Positions 1 through 11,869 of a stretch of 64,000 nt of DNA are shown here, one piece after another. Below the pieces are notes generated by a model. It had not been told where the DNA came from, did no database searches, and saw only the letters and a program-made list of their open reading frames with translations. The DNA is from Adiantum capillus-veneris (taxonomy: Eukaryota; Streptophyta; Polypodiopsida; Polypodiales; Pteridaceae). Both the position numbers and the translations under genes were made by a program. The stretch's first letter is position 1; every line of letters starts with the position of its first letter. The stretch covers positions 5,856,466 through 5,920,465 of the forward strand of contig CM043959.1 of NCBI GenBank assembly GCA_014529385.2, given 5' to 3'.

Positions 1-2
1 TG

Positions 3-1230
3 CCTACGGCAGAACAAGCTCGTTGGGATGTTAAGGATGCGTAGGCTCACGCATTGATTGCGTTGTCTGTGAAGCGCACCATTGTTCCTCACATCCGTTC
101 AGCAAAATCTGCAAAACAGGCTTGGGATATTCTAGCAGGTCTTTATGCAAGCCGCAATGAGGCTAAAATTGCTTTGCTGCATAAAGAGCTGGAGTCGAAG
201 ATTATGCATGAGGAAGATGATATGGACACTTTCCTTGCTAGTGTCAAGGATATCAATGAGCAGCTTATTTCTGCAGGTGAAGTCATTTCAGACAGTTCCC
301 TTGTGCAGACTGTTCTTGATGCCTTACCAGATTCCTACCAGACTTTTGCTAGTACTTGGAGACTGATGACCCAAGGAAATCGTGAAGTTGTCAAGTTTGA
401 TGCATTATGCACATTGCTGTTGCAAGAGTCACTTTCCAGAAAAAACAAGACTAGGCAGCGTGCAGTTAAACAGGCTTTTATTGCTTCTCAAAGAAAGGGT
501 GGTAACAGTAATGCAGCCACTTCTTATGGTTCTGCTGCGAGTGGAAAAAATTATGTTCCTAATGCTTCTGCTGGCAGTACTTCGTCTGGCAATTCTGGTG
601 ATAAGGGCAAAAAGAAGATGTGTTGCCATTATTGTAAAGCCAATGATCACTTGATCAAGTTGTGTCCTAAGTTGAAGGCCAAAGAGGCTAAGAAGAAAGA
701 GGGTGGTTCCACTGCAAATGCTGGTTCCACTACAAATGCAGCCATTGTTGAGTCTTCTATGAAAGGAGACTATGTTGCTGATGTTGATGCAGAATGGGCT
801 TTTAGCGCAGAGTGCACTTACAATCCTGCTGTCCATGATGCATGCTTGTCAGTTGCTGCAGATTCACATGTGTGGTATTTCGACAATGGTGCTACAAAGC
901 ACATTACCTCACATCGTGAATTGTTTACCTCTCTCGATTCTGTCCCTCATGGGAATTCAGTCACTTGTGCCAACAACGCCTCTTATCCAGTTCAGAGAGT
1001 TGGAAAGATTGTGCTCACTGCTGCTAATGACAGTTCCTTCACACTTGTTGATGCACTTTATGTACCTGGGATCAAGAAGAATCTCTTATCTGTATCCGCA
1101 CTTGCTAGACTTGGACTTGTGGTCAAATTTGTGGATGACAGATGTACAGTTCATGATCTCAGTTTTGGTGATGAAATTGTTGCATCTGGGCTTCTGTGCA
1201 AATGCTGTTGCAAATTCAAGGGCTATTTCA
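3..1230 (+). pseudogene. copia gag and aspartic protease
   Basis: Gag packages the element RNA and the protease cuts the polyprotein. The N-terminal part (AKQAWDILAGLY... then LPDSYQTFASTW) is a copia gag domain. A CCHC zinc knuckle of the form CX2CX4HX4C lies at 624-665. The protease follows at about 860-1130 with WYFDNGATKHIT, where copia proteases normally have D-S/T-G-A, so the residue after the catalytic Asp is Asn. A TAG at 42-44 replaces a CAG that family A copy 3 keeps (34427-34429). The frame is lost at about 1200, before the pre-integrase region. Confidence 0.88.
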
Positions 1231-2500
1231 GATGCAAAACTTTGGCATGCACGTTTTGGTCATCTGAATTTTGCCAGTTTGCTGCGTTTGCAGAAATCTG
1301 ATATGGTTGCTTCTTTGCCACCTCTTGAAGCACCTGTCAAACATGTTTGTGAAGGCTGTATTTTGGGTAGGATGCAGCGTTCTAAATTTCCAAAGGATGG
1401 TTCAGTTCGGGCCACATGCAGGTTGCAACTTGTGCATAGTGATGTTTGTGGGCCCATGCAAACTCCGTCCTTGGGCAATTACCTATACTTCGTGACTTTC
1501 ATTGATGATTACTCCAGGCATGCATGGGTATTTCCGCTTAGAGCGAAGTCCAAAGTCTTTATGTGCTTCAAACAATTTCAGCTATGGCTGAAAATGTCTC
1601 GAAATGTACTATGGGTACCCTCCGTTCAGATCGAGGGGGGGAGTATATGTCTCATGAATTTAATGCATTTTTGGCTAGTCGTGGGATAAAACACCAATGT
1701 ACAATGCCTTATACACCTCAGCAAAATGGTGTTGCTGAGAGGAAAAACAGGTCACTGACGGAAATGGCACAATGTATGGTCAAAAGTCAAGCTTTATCAC
1801 ATTCTTTTTGGCTTGAGGCCATCATGTGTGCCACTTATGTACTTAACGGGTGTCCTACGAAAGCTTTGCAGTCTATTACTCCATATGAATCATGGCATGA
1901 TAGAAAGCCTTCTATTGAGCACATGCGTGTTTTTGGCTGTTTGGCATATGCTTTGGTGCCACAAGTGCAGCGCAGAAAATTGGATGATAAGGCTGTCAAA
2001 TGTATTTTTGTTGGTTATAGTGCTGAAAGCAAAGGTTACAGATTGTATCATTCGCAAACAAAACGTATTCTGGTTTCTCGAGATGTAGTGTTTGTGGAAA
2101 TATTTGTTCAGTCCTTGCTGTCATGTACTAGAGACAGTAATGTAAGCTCACAGGACATTTATGACACTTTGTTGCCTCTTTTCAGTGGTGGAAATACGAA
2201 TGTAAGTTCCAATGAGGCAAATGTACAGCCTATGGGGGTTTCTGAAAATGTTTTAGATCAGCCTATTACTGATGCAGATGTACATGATGTACTTGATGAG
2301 GAAAGGGCTGAAAATGAGCAGGCTAGAGGTATGCCAAAATGGTTGGTGCACACTTTGCGTGACAGTAAATTGGATGCACCTTTGTCTAGTCGTACTCGTT
2401 CAGGCTCTCACCATGCATCTTATGCATCAAATTGTTATGCTTTGGTTGTGTCTAGTTTACATGATGTTGAGGAGCCTCTGTCTTTTGCCTCTGAATTCAG
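1230..2500 (+). pseudogene. copia integrase, broken by frameshifts
   Basis: Integrase inserts the cDNA into the genome. The GAG-pre-integrase motif LWHARFGHLNFASLL with the downstream CEGC pair is at about 1235-1390. The catalytic core starts with HSDVCGPM and FIDDYSRHAWVF (1435-1530). After a frame change near 1560 it continues with SDRGGEYMS and PQQNGVAERKNRS (1620-1755), so the D, D and E residues are present but not in one frame. The linker to RT (about 2090-2500) is low in conservation and changes frame again near 2500. Family A copy 2 retains part of this linker at 26125-26300. Confidence 0.88.
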
Positions 2501-4005
2501 AAAATTGGATGGCTGCCATGCAGTCAGAATATGATGCACTTATAGAAAATGACACATGGACTTTATGTGATTTGCCTCCTGGCAAAAAGGCCATTGGTAC
2601 AAAGTGGGTTTACAAGTTGAAACGCAAACCGGATGGTGAGATCGATCGCCATAAGGCTCGACTTGTTGCAAAGGGTTATGCACAGCAAAAAGGCATAGAT
2701 TATGAAGAGACTTTTTCTCCCACTTGTCGTATGACTACTGTGCGTTTTCTATGTGCATTGGCAGCTCATTTTGGCTGGGATGTACATCAATCAGACATTG
2801 TTACTGCTTTCTTGAATGGTGACATATTTGAGGAAGTTTATGTAAGGCAGCCTCGCGGTTTTGTCATAAAAGGACAAGAGGACAAAGTGTGCAAATGTAA
2901 CAAGGCTTTGTATGGGTTGAAGCAATCTCCTCGTGCTTGGTATGAGAAAGCTGACACTCATTTGGTCAAACAAGGCTTTCGTAACAGTCCAACAGAAAGC
3001 ACATTGTATGTAAAGCGTGAGGGTGATGTATTTCTCATCGTGGTTCTTTATGTTGATGATTTGTTGATCACTGGACCAAATGAGAGACATATTGCTGAAT
3101 TTAAGGCTGATTTGAATGCTACTTTCAAGATGAAAGATTTGGTGTTGTTGCATCATTACTTGGGTATACAGTTTAAGCAGTGTGATGGTGGTATTGCCTT
3201 GTGTCAGAAAAGTTACATATAGACATTGCTATGTAAGTTTGGACTTGAGGATTGCAAACCTATTGCCACTCCCATGGAAACAAGTTTGAAGTTGAGTCTA
3301 CATGATGTTGGCGATCCTGCTGATGTCACTCTTTACCAAACTGCTGTTGGCTGCCTCATTTATGTATGCAACACAAGGCCGGATATTCAGTTTGCAGTCT
3401 CACAAGTTAGCAGATTTATGCAAAGCCCAGGGTCTAGGCATTGGCAGGCTGTCAAGAGGATTTTCTGCTACCTTAGTGGCACTTTACATCTTGGCTTATT
3501 TTATCCCAAGGGGGGATCATTGCCGCCAGACTTACATGCTTTTTCGGACTCAGATTGGGCTGGTTGTTTTGACACGCGAGTGTCCACAAGTGGTTTTTGT
3601 TTCATGCTTGGCAGTTCATGTATATCATGGTTAAGCAAGAAGCAACCTACTGTGGCCACTTCGAGTTGTGAGGCTGAGTACAGGGCAGTCTTCACAGCTA
3701 CGGTTGAGTGTGTATGGCTCAGACGCCTTATGGCTGATTTGGGTGTTGGACAGGACACTGCCAACAGTATCTACACTAACAGTCAGAGCGCATTGGCAGT
3801 TGCGAGGAACCCAGTTTTTCATGCTCGCACAAAGCACATTGAGGTGCATTACCACTATGTCAGGGAGAGGCTCTTAGCAGGAGAGATCAGCTTGGCTTAT
3901 GTGCCAACACAGGACAACCTTGCAGATCTTTTCACAAAGGCATTGTCTCGTGAGAAGCTTGAAGCTTTTCGCAAAGCTTTGGGCTTACTCCCCTTTGTGG
4001 ACTGA
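2490..4005 (+). pseudogene. copia reverse transcriptase and RNase H, one nonsense codon
   Basis: The RT reads ENDTWTLCDLPPGKKAIGTKW, then VAKGYAQQKGIDYEETFSP, then the catalytic VVLYVDDLLITG. RNase H (about 3520-4005) has SDSDWAGC, SKKQPTVATSSCEAEYRA and a C-terminal TKHIEVHYHYVRE. A TAG at 3220-3222 lies in frame at a Glu position that the antisense copy 2 keeps, so a single G-to-T change split an otherwise open frame. Enough of both enzymes is intact that the copy looks moderately young, but the upstream frameshifts would prevent a full polyprotein. Confidence 0.92.
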
Positions 4006-4080
4006 TCCTATCCTCAAGGCATGGCACTTCCCTTTACTCATGTGCCAGCTCTCGTTCACCGCATCACTCCAGGGGTGATT

Positions 4081-4309
4081 TGTTACCATATACATGTGGT
4101 AGTGATGTGTGTGAACACACTAGGACCGCCGGGGCATTTTTTCCCTCTTTAGGAGGTTTTTTCCCCCGTGCATTGTATATACGCCCATCACTCTAGGGCT
4201 ATCTATTTTTTTCCATGGCACACTAAGTAACACACTCTCTATTGTGTGCCTTGAGCTTCCTTTGTCTTCTCCAAGCTGTGTGTATTTCTCTGCAACCCTA
4301 ATTCCAACA
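4081..4309 (+). repeat. 3' LTR of copia family A copy 1
   Basis: This 229-bp repeat starts TGTTACCATATACATG and ends CCCTAATTCCAACA, with the TG...CA ends of an LTR. A purine-rich stretch (CAGGGGTGATT) lies just upstream. The same repeat, also 229 bp, is at 24746-24974 (reverse) and 33571-33799, where it is followed by a primer binding site. That comparison fixes the boundaries. Confidence 0.93.
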
Positions 4310-5078
4310 AAATCTAGTTTAATTAATTTAAAAACACTTAATAAAATAACCAATAGGAATTAAGCTCTCTAGAAGATTATTGGACAGTCTCCTAAGGGTC
4401 CAATGAGCATTCAGTAGCCCAATGGCTTGCTTGATTCCTCTTGGCCAGGGGTGTGAACGCACTCCGAGAAAAAACACAAAAAATACATTTCACCCAATCA
4501 TTCCCTTTTACTAAATTATCATTTTTCTATATGAACTTTTCTTACTTCTTGTAAATAGTAATAAATCAATAAACAAATGAGGGACCTGTCATTTGATTCC
4601 CTATATTTTCATATATTTCTTTTTTTCATTTTACATTTATATACAGCTGACACTATTCTAGATTCCATAAATTGTTTATATATTAACCTATTTTTTCCCA
4701 TCATATCTATATATCATATTTGTGAATAATCCTAATCCATGCATATTTTCAAACCCTCAAGAATCTATTAGGTCATGCTCTCATGCAAGGAGAGGCTCAC
4801 TCTCGAAGGATCATGCAAATTTAACAAAAGGGGGGCCAGTGAAAACTTTTATAGGAGGAAAAATAAACATTTTGGTGGGATTTTTGGCGTCCACCTCCAC
4901 TCCAAATTTGAGAAAGTGACCAAAATAAAAAATTTAGCTCACAATCTGAATAATCACCTCAAAAAAATTTATAATTTTTGAACCTGCCCACTGGTGAGAT
5001 ATGATTTTGTTGGTGGACCCCAAATCTACCCACTTTTTCTCACTAGTCACCCTAGTCTTCTCTCACCTCCATTCACTT

Positions 5079-5118
<40 letters not shown>

Positions 5119-5640
5119 TTCTTTCCATCCCCCCCTCACTCAAATCTGCAACTTCCATGGTTTCTCTCATCGTCTTCACCATTAACCTCCCCTTTCACTT
5201 CCATAGATCTCATATGAATTCTACATATACATACACCATCTCTATGCCTCTCTCTATTACCTCTAAAATACAATTCCTTTTACCTCTTCTCCATATACAT
5301 AAAATTTAGCATGTAAAATCATGCTTAATCTCTGCTAATTGGGGATTCTCATCAACCAACATCAGCATTTTCATTATGGTGGTCAACCTTTACGACGACG
5401 ACATAAAAAGAGAAGAAGAAGAAGAAGAAGATCAACGGTCATTTTTAAGAACCTACACAAGTAGGTTCAAAAATTATTCAAGCTTACCATCACAAGGATT
5501 CCCTTACTTCTTTCAACTATCTTACTTCAATCATCCACCTCATTCTATCCATTGTAAATATATCATTTACTTTCTAGTGAGTACTAACACTAACTAACAC
5601 AAAATATCCATTGACGTAACCGTAAAAGACACCTCTCCTC
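4310..5640. other. AT-rich DNA with no recognisable gene
   Basis: No domain or repeat family is recognised here. An ATG at 5376 opens a 73-codon frame with an acidic run (EEEEEE) after a pyrimidine-rich stretch. It could be the start of a small gene, but nothing else supports that. A short perfect hairpin (GAACCTAC, 4-nt loop, GTAGGTTC) lies at 5449-5468 inside that frame. Confidence 0.5.
5081..5116. repeat. (AC)n microsatellite
   Basis: A pure AC dinucleotide run of about 36 bp. Confidence 0.97.
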
Positions 5641-5655
5641 AAGACATGTACATGG

Positions 5656-5660
<5 letters not shown>

Positions 5661-5697
<37 letters not shown>
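5661..5697. repeat. (CT)n microsatellite
   Basis: A pure CT run of about 37 bp, about 140 bp upstream of the TATA-like site at 5840. Confidence 0.97.
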
Positions 5698-5698
<1 letters not shown>

Positions 5699-5699
5699 A

Positions 5700-6610
5700 T
5701 GCCTTTCTCTTGTGCCCTCATCCATGACTCAAGCAGACAAAGAAGGCCCGCAATGTTTTGATATTCAAAAGAAATCCTAATCTTGATTTGATTAGCGTGT
5801 AAATAAAGTTATCAATAACCTTAATGAGGGGCCTCCAACCTATAAATAGGCCTCTCTCCTTCTTGTAAATGATCCCCAAGCTCTCACATAGCACCCTAAC
5901 ACTATAGGCGTGAGAAGAGACTTAGGTGTAGTCATCACCTTGTGACCTTCACAGTTGGTGTGACAGAAGCTTTGATGCTACACGTTGCATAGTGAGAGAG
6001 TGTGAGTGTCCTATCTCAAACCACTATTGTACATGCTCTTTCACTATCAACAATTGAGGTTTTGGTGCTTCAAAGGCGTGCTTGGCTTCAAGATCTTCAT
6101 CCTTCCACTTGTGTAAAGCTCTTTGGAAAATGCAAGGTGACTTGTGTCTTTTAAGTTTTATTATTTGGGCTTGTTTAAGAAAGTGCTTAGTGTGTTTTCA
6201 TTGCCAAATTTGTGTCTATTGTAAGAGGGCTCCCACACCCTAAGACATTATGTGTGTGTGTTGGCAATGTTTAACATTCACTACGCATTGGGTTAGTTTT
6301 TGTACAATATTTATGGTAGCGTTGTAACAAACCATCTCCATTTGCAAGTCACAAATGAGGTATTACGCTCTTGCACCATTTGGTGTGTGTCTTAGTGTGA
6401 GATTGCTTGTGTGTGTTTTGTTGCACATCTTCTTGGTCGTGACAAGATCTCTTTTGCATCCTCGTTTGCATGCCATAACTAGGTGGTGCCCCTTCACTTG
6501 TTTGGTTGTGAGTTTGTTGTTGTTGTTTTCTTGCTTGTGGTTGCCCCAACCTCAATTGAGTAGCACAAGAGTCTTGAGTGGTTTTTAAAAGTCGCCTCTC
6601 TTGTTGCCCG
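5700..6610. other. Non-coding segment downstream of the TATA site
   Basis: No long open frame or known domain is seen. It ends against the Helitron fragment, whose coding similarity stops abruptly near 6620. The segment may therefore be a separate insertion or the product of a deletion junction. It is GT-rich, with many TTG/GTG words in 6350-6560. Confidence 0.35.
5840..5850 (+). promoter_or_regulatory. TATA-box-like promoter element
   Basis: CTATAAATAGG is a strong match to a plant TATA box. It is followed by a pyrimidine-rich initiator region (CTCTCTCCTTCTTG). Transcripts would start near 5870-5885 and run through about 700 bp without an open frame, which resembles an LTR R/U5 region or a gene leader. 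No matching second LTR is visible, so its owner is unknown. Confidence 0.4.
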
Positions 6611-6619
6611 CCAAGGACC

Positions 6620-7260
6620 ACCTCAGGGCATTGGATATTGAGGAAAACCAAAGCGACATTCATGTCCCTTCTTTAAACAAGTTTTTTGGTGTGCATGTTG
6701 CTTACTATCTTTTAAGTCGTTCATCAGCAGATCCTTGTTTGCGCTATTACATTTGTCAATGAAATTTACCATTCCATTATCATTCGTATCATTGAGTTGT
6801 GGTGCGCTCTCCACCCATACAAGACCATGGTCATGCTGGCTACCATGGCTCTAAAATTCATTTAGAAGTTAGAATATGCTCTTTGCGAAGCATTTTTTTG
6901 AAACTCCGTCATCCTCTCTTGTTATGCTGGATGTTTTTTTTCAATGCTTGAATTACATCTTCCCATTGTCTTTCTTTACAGACAATGTGGTAAAGAAAGT
7001 GAGAGATCCTAATTGTCTCATCATTACAAATATGTTTTTTTTTTTCACTTTTTCTTTGTAATTAGGAGATGTGCGCAAGGATTTGTAATCTTTGTATCAA
7101 TTTTAGATTCCAATATTTTTTCAATGTTGCTATTATTTATAACGTCTTTTACGTGTTAAGTTTGTTCTCATGTTTTTCCTTTTCTTAAACAAACCCAGAT
7201 CGAAGAAATCATCTTCTCAATCATTATTGTCATTGCTTTGAAAAAAAAAAACAATATTGA
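6620..7260 (-). pseudogene. Helitron replicase/helicase, middle part (left fragment)
   Basis: The protein is the rolling-circle Rep/helicase of a Helitron. On the minus strand, FVMMRQLGSLTFFTTLS (about 7040-6990) matches the 'MIRQLG.PTFF.TLS' block of the Helitron N-terminal domain. It is preceded by a match to 'LR.SP.Y.EK' (LRTSPNYKEK). After decayed sequence come HGLVWVESAPQL and HAHQKTCLKKGHECRFGFP (about 6850-6625), the H/C motif block that in this family precedes the Rep catalytic region. Frameshifts and stops are frequent. The rest of Rep and all of the helicase are missing to the left. The N-terminal part lies across the gypsy insertion at 15640-16430, on the same strand. Confidence 0.78.
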
Positions 7261-7263
7261 ATG

Positions 7264-8130
7264 CAAAACATTGGTGTAGCCAAAGTTGGCTCGAGCTAGG
7301 AAGTGTGTTGTACAAGACTATGGATACCTACATATGTGGGACCAAGTGCTAAAGCTGGTATGTAAGTCTTGGATAGGCAAAGGTGGTGGAAATGCATGCA
7401 AAATGTGGTTTTCTGGGCCAAAAAGGCTCTAGGGATGGCCAATTTGGGATGGCAAGTCCAAGTGTCCAAAGTGTTGTGCTAGTGCCCGAGAATGTAGTGT
7501 TTAAAATTCACTCTAGAGGGCTCCTCAAACGGAGCCACGGTGTGAAAGATATTGAAGTTCAAAGTTAGAAAGCTTTGTAGATCCCCGACGGACAAGGTAG
7601 ATGGGGACAGATGGCTAGAGGTAACATCAATAGATAGGATTGAAGAGCTCAAGTTGTGAAGCATGCCGGTCTTCTCAGGTTGTCAATCGGAGCACTAGAG
7701 GGAAAGTTATGGCCATTTGAAAGATTGACGGAGGCCAATTATGGGCCAACTCGCATGCTTAGAGAAATGTGCCATCAAATGTTTTTGGAAGCTCAACAAG
7801 GGTTGCCAGGCTAGCGCTCAGCAGGAGGTGTTAGTCAAAAGTGATCGCTCGTCACCCGGATGCCCGTCCAATGAGATATGACTGGTTTAGTTGGCGGCAG
7901 TGCAATGCCATATGGTTTTTACTATTCTCTATGGCCTTGGTTGGTAGGCCCCTCAAAATCAAAAGGGGGCCGAGGCGGAGGAGTCAGAGTTTGAAATTGG
8001 ATCATTTGGTGAGCGTTTACAGCTCATCGATTGGGTGGGTGAGCAGAGAATTGCAAGGCCCTGAAGTTTGGGGGGGGGGGGGGGGGGGGGGGAGGGGGGC
8101 AATCAATTTTTGCCAAGTTTTTTGAGGATT
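7264..8130. other. Segment between Helitron break and recognisable LTR; nothing identified
   Basis: No coding similarity is seen. Helitron similarity ends near 7260 and the duplicated LTR sequence starts near 8131. This piece could be the first part of the left LTR that the right copy has lost, or an unrelated insertion. A G run of 8070-8099, broken by one A, is included. Confidence 0.4.
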
Positions 8131-8561
8131 TTGGGGAATTTTGGAGGCCTTGGAAGTGAGGGGCTCCAAGAGATACCATGTGGCGCTTGACTTAACCCAC
8201 ATACGGCACGAGTTGGGCCAAAGGCGAGTTATATAGGCAAAAGTGGACCCTTCATATGGTATTGACTGAGAGAGAGAGGGGAGTTCCCCTTAGCCTTAGC
8301 CATGGCGGTTGGTGTTGGTGTTGGTGTTGTTGTGCAGGTGTGGATGCTGTGTATGCGCCCACGTCAGCCCCTGGTGGTGCTAGATGGTAGCGCTGGCAGT
8401 AGCGGTCCGCAAGGCGATGATGACGTGGTAGTTCAATGGGGGGCCATGCCCGCGGGCCTTCAAAACGGCCAAAGCCTTTTACCAAATGGAATGTGCACCA
8501 AAAGGGTTGTCACGATGCTGTGACAAACAAAATGGGCTCGAGTGAGGAATTCTAGGGTAGT

Positions 8562-8562
<1 letters not shown>

Positions 8563-8601
<39 letters not shown>
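8563..8601. repeat. (GA)n microsatellite in left LTR
   Basis: A GA run of about 39 bp. The right LTR has only a short remnant at the same place (14945-14955). Confidence 0.95.
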
Positions 8602-8603
<2 letters not shown>

Positions 8604-8992
8604 GATGAGGTTTTGGCAGCCCATCAAATGTGCTAAAATGGTCTACCCCAAGTGGATGAAATCAGTCCCCCATTCAAAAAAGAGGCCCCCTTGAGTTAAA
8701 CGGACAAGAGGAACCCACTTTTTTTTTTTGTAAATGAAGCCTCCTTATAAGAGGGCTTTCCAAAGCTTTGTTAAGGGCCTTTTGCACAGCAATTTTTTAG
8801 AGAAAGTAAAGAGGATCTTTTTCTCCGTGTGAGCCATGGAGTCATTGTAAGTTTTTTTCAAGGAGAATCTCGCATGTTCCTCCTCTCTCGGTGTTGATTC
8901 CCCACTCCCCCTCCCTTCTTTTGCTCGTGTACTTTACCCGCGTTGCCGGTTGTGGTGTGGGTGAGTGCAACCCTAAACTGAGGTCTGTGTAT

Positions 8993-9108
<116 letters not shown>

Positions 9109-9309
9109 CTGTGTGAGTCTATGGTGTGTAATAGAGGTGGTGGGTGTGTCATATGTGCTAGTGGAGCTTCTTGTGAAGCGTGTGTGTACATTCGTGTGTC
9201 AAAACAAACGTGTGCAGGTGAGTTTGTGTGGATGTTTAAGGTGAATCCTACTGGATTGAGGTGTTGTGTTTACACTGGGCTGTAGAGAGGTGCACATTTT
9301 CTGTTCCGA

Positions 9310-9890
9310 GTGTCCCCCTTTCCATCTTCTGATCCCCCACTGATGAGCACACTGATTGCTCCTGATTTGGTGAAGAAAAGAGGTATTTGCATTGGTAAGA
9401 TTGCATCTCGGAGCTATGGTCCAATTTTCACAAGTGAAGAGAGTCCAAATGACTGGATTGCAGATTTTGAGTTGTATATGCTATCACTGCGCATGACAAA
9501 CAAGGATAGCAAGATGCAGACTTTTCCGTTGGTAATGCACGATAAAGCAAAAGTGTGCTACAAAGTGTCAGAAGGTGAGGTGAGGCTTGGTTGGCCGGCT
9601 CTATGGACATGGTTCTTACATGATTTCCACAAAGAAGCTTTCCCAATCGAGATGGATGTCAAAATGAAGGCGCTCAAACAAGGCGTAAGTGAAGAATTCA
9701 AATTTTTTTTAGATTGTTTTGAAACTTGTTGGGCAGAGTTAGCGGTAGCTATGTAGTTGGCTATCGGTCACTACTTCCAGTTGGAAAAATTAATGGCATG
9801 CCTACATCCTAAAGTGAGGGAAAAGGTATACTTTTTTGAAAGCTTGGAATTATAATGGTGTCATGGCAATTTCAAAGGCGAAGAGTAGGA
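9310..9890 (+). pseudogene. gag of Tat-like element
   Basis: After ESPNDWIADFELYM the frame continues with HDKAKVCYKV, WPALWTWFLHDFHKEAF and EEFKFFLDCFETCWAEL, which is the pattern of a plant retrotransposon gag domain. An in-frame TAG at 9754-9756 ends the open stretch, but similarity continues (LMACLHPKVREKV) to about 9830. No zinc knuckle is visible before the protease. Confidence 0.75.
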
Positions 9891-10319
9891 AAATCAAGAA
9901 GAAGATTGAGCAAGGTGTGTTGGGCTAGGAGGCAATAGTTCCTATTCAGTCACAAGGTCCGAGGGATGCTATTCATGAGGAGAACCATGGGAACCGAGGT
10001 CTAGCAGTTGTGCCGCAGAATTGGGTGCAAACTGTACATGATTTTTCCAAGAAAATGAGGGTAAAGAGCAGTCAAAAACTACCTAGAAGAGAAGGCATCC
10101 TAGTAGATCAAGCAAGAAAACTTCCAGTTAGGGCACAGCTATCCCGAATATGATCTCGTAAGTGATGTGCAGGTCCAAAAGGCAAACATAACTTTTGGTT
10201 AGTTGTTGACTTTGAACCCCAAACTGATGGGGAGACAATGGTCTATGAGTGTGAGCATGAGGTTACCAAAAGCTAAGGGCAATATGCATGCAGTGCAAAA
10301 CATGGCATTAAGGGTGGGT

Positions 10320-10890
10320 AGCCCAGCTGATTTTCTTCCTTTGGTGGATGATTTCATCAAAAAGAGGATGCAAGTACATGCCTATATAGATGATGGAGCA
10401 TAGGTTTGCATCATGACGGAATTGGCAATGAGGAAAACAAGTCTTAAAGTGGTAGCCAAATCAAATGTGTACATGAGGATGGCTAACCATGCTAAAGCTA
10501 GGTGTTTGGGCATGGCTTGAGATGTAAGAGTAAAGGTGATGGGCATTGAGTGCCTATCAAATTCTTTGTGATAAAAATAGGTGATAATACATACCCTATT
10601 ATCTTGGGTAGGCCATGGCTACTGTCAATAGGTGCTAAACAGGATTGGCAAAGTAGGGTGTTCACCTTGCCTGACAAAGAGAGAGGAAGACAAGTGGTGC
10701 TAGACCTAAAGACCAAAGAGAGTCGTTTCCACCCTATGGCGGCAAGAGACGAGGATGACATGATGAGCTATGAGTTCAAGACCAAGACAATCTATGATGA
10801 AGGCTATATAGATAGAAAGGAAGAGGAAAGCAAGGATGATGTGCTAAAGATTGATACTGTTTGTTTGGGGTCACTGTGGAAGACTCTCAT
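10320..10890 (+). pseudogene. aspartic protease of Tat-like element
   Basis: The catalytic region reads VHAYIDDGA, so the usual D-S/T-G-A has become D-D-G-A. A stop follows directly (TAG at about 10400). The second hallmark, PIILGRPWLLSIGA, is intact at about 10590-10630 in another frame. The flap region between them is interrupted by stops. This is a protease by position and by both motifs, but it cannot be functional. Confidence 0.75.
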
Positions 10891-10984
10891 GTAAAAGAGG
10901 AGGTGCAACCGCAAGTTCATGGCATAGGTGCGGAAGAGGTAGCCAGTATGTTGAGCTAAGATTTGACTAAGTAAGAGAAAGAAA

Positions 10985-11760
10985 GCTATGTCCAATTGTG
11001 TGCCTCCTTTTTGCATCTATTTGCAATGGAGTACAAGGATCTGCGAGGAGCAAAGGGTGTTGAGCATAAGATAGCTCTCAAGGAAGGGTACAAGCCAAAA
11101 GCACAAAAGCTACAAAGATTGGAAGAAGTTCATAAGCAAGCCATTTGGCAAGAGATCACCCAACTATTAGACACAAGTATTATATACCATGTGAAGGAAT
11201 TTGAGTGGGTCTCCTGGTGATTATCACTCCTATAAGAATGGGAAATGGCGGGTGTGCGTCGACTACAAGCCATTGAATACAATGACTACTTGTTACCGTT
11301 TTAGGATGAGATCTAAAATCGGTTGGACGGCCATGAGAGGTATTCCATTATGGATGGGCTTTAAGGGTACTTTTAGATAGGGATTGCATTTGAAGAGTAG
11401 CCAAACACTACATTTATCTCTCCATGGGGATTTTTGGCCTACCATAGGATGCCATTTGGGTTGGTAAATGCCTATGCTGCTTTTCAAGATTGGATGAATG
11501 TGGTATTTGGTCCCTACTTTGGCACATTTATTAGGGTTTTCATGGATGATATAGGAAGCTATAGCTCAAGGGCAGACCATTTGTCGAAGCTGCAGCTATG
11601 TTTTCACAGGCTTGACAAAGAAGGAGGTCAATTAAACCAATAAAAGTGAAAGCTAGCATAGGCTCAAGCATCACTATTAGGCCATGTGGTGTCCAAAAAT
11701 GGGATTGAAGCGGATCCAAAAAAGGTTAAGACTCTAGTTATTATGGGGCCTCCCTCAAGT
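10985..11760 (+). pseudogene. reverse transcriptase of Tat-like element
   Basis: Recognisable blocks are AIWQEITQLLDTSIIYHV, then WRVCVDYKPLN in shifted frames near 11250. Next come FLAYHRMPFGLVNAYAAFQDWM and the catalytic VFMDDIGSYS (about 11430-11570). LLGHVVSKNGIEADPKKVKTL ends the domain (about 11670-11730). Both Asp residues of the M-D-D box remain, but at least four stops or frameshifts break the gene. Confidence 0.85.
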
Positions 11761-11869
11761 GCTCAAGTTTGGCATCATTTGTGCATTAATTGAAGTATTT
11801 GTCAAGGTTTTTTTGGATGTTTTCCCAGTATGTATACCCCTTCAAAAGAGGGCACAATAGGTGCATGGT

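Larger units (their letters stand above)
1..4309 (+). mobile_element. Ty1/copia retrotransposon, family A, copy 1 (left end outside window)
   Basis: The order gag, protease, integrase, RT, RNase H, then LTR is the Ty1/copia order. The window opens inside gag, so the 5' LTR and gag start are missing. The reading frame changes at about 1.2, 1.55 and 2.5 kb, and in-frame stops lie at 42-44 and 3220-3222. The element is therefore not autonomous as it stands. Two further copies of the same family lie at 24746-26300 (minus) and 33571-34588 (plus). All three carry a 229-bp LTR, and comparing them shows which changes are lesions. Confidence 0.93.

Noticed and set aside
5376-5597. A 73-codon frame with an acidic run after a pyrimidine-rich leader, possibly a small gene
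   Set aside because: No homology, splice sites or second copy support it. It is mentioned only in the region entry.
8302-8523. Plus-strand frame MAVGVGVGVVVQVWMLCMRP in the left LTR
   Set aside because: The right LTR has the same region with frame-breaking differences. It is LTR sequence with a TTG/GTG simple repeat.
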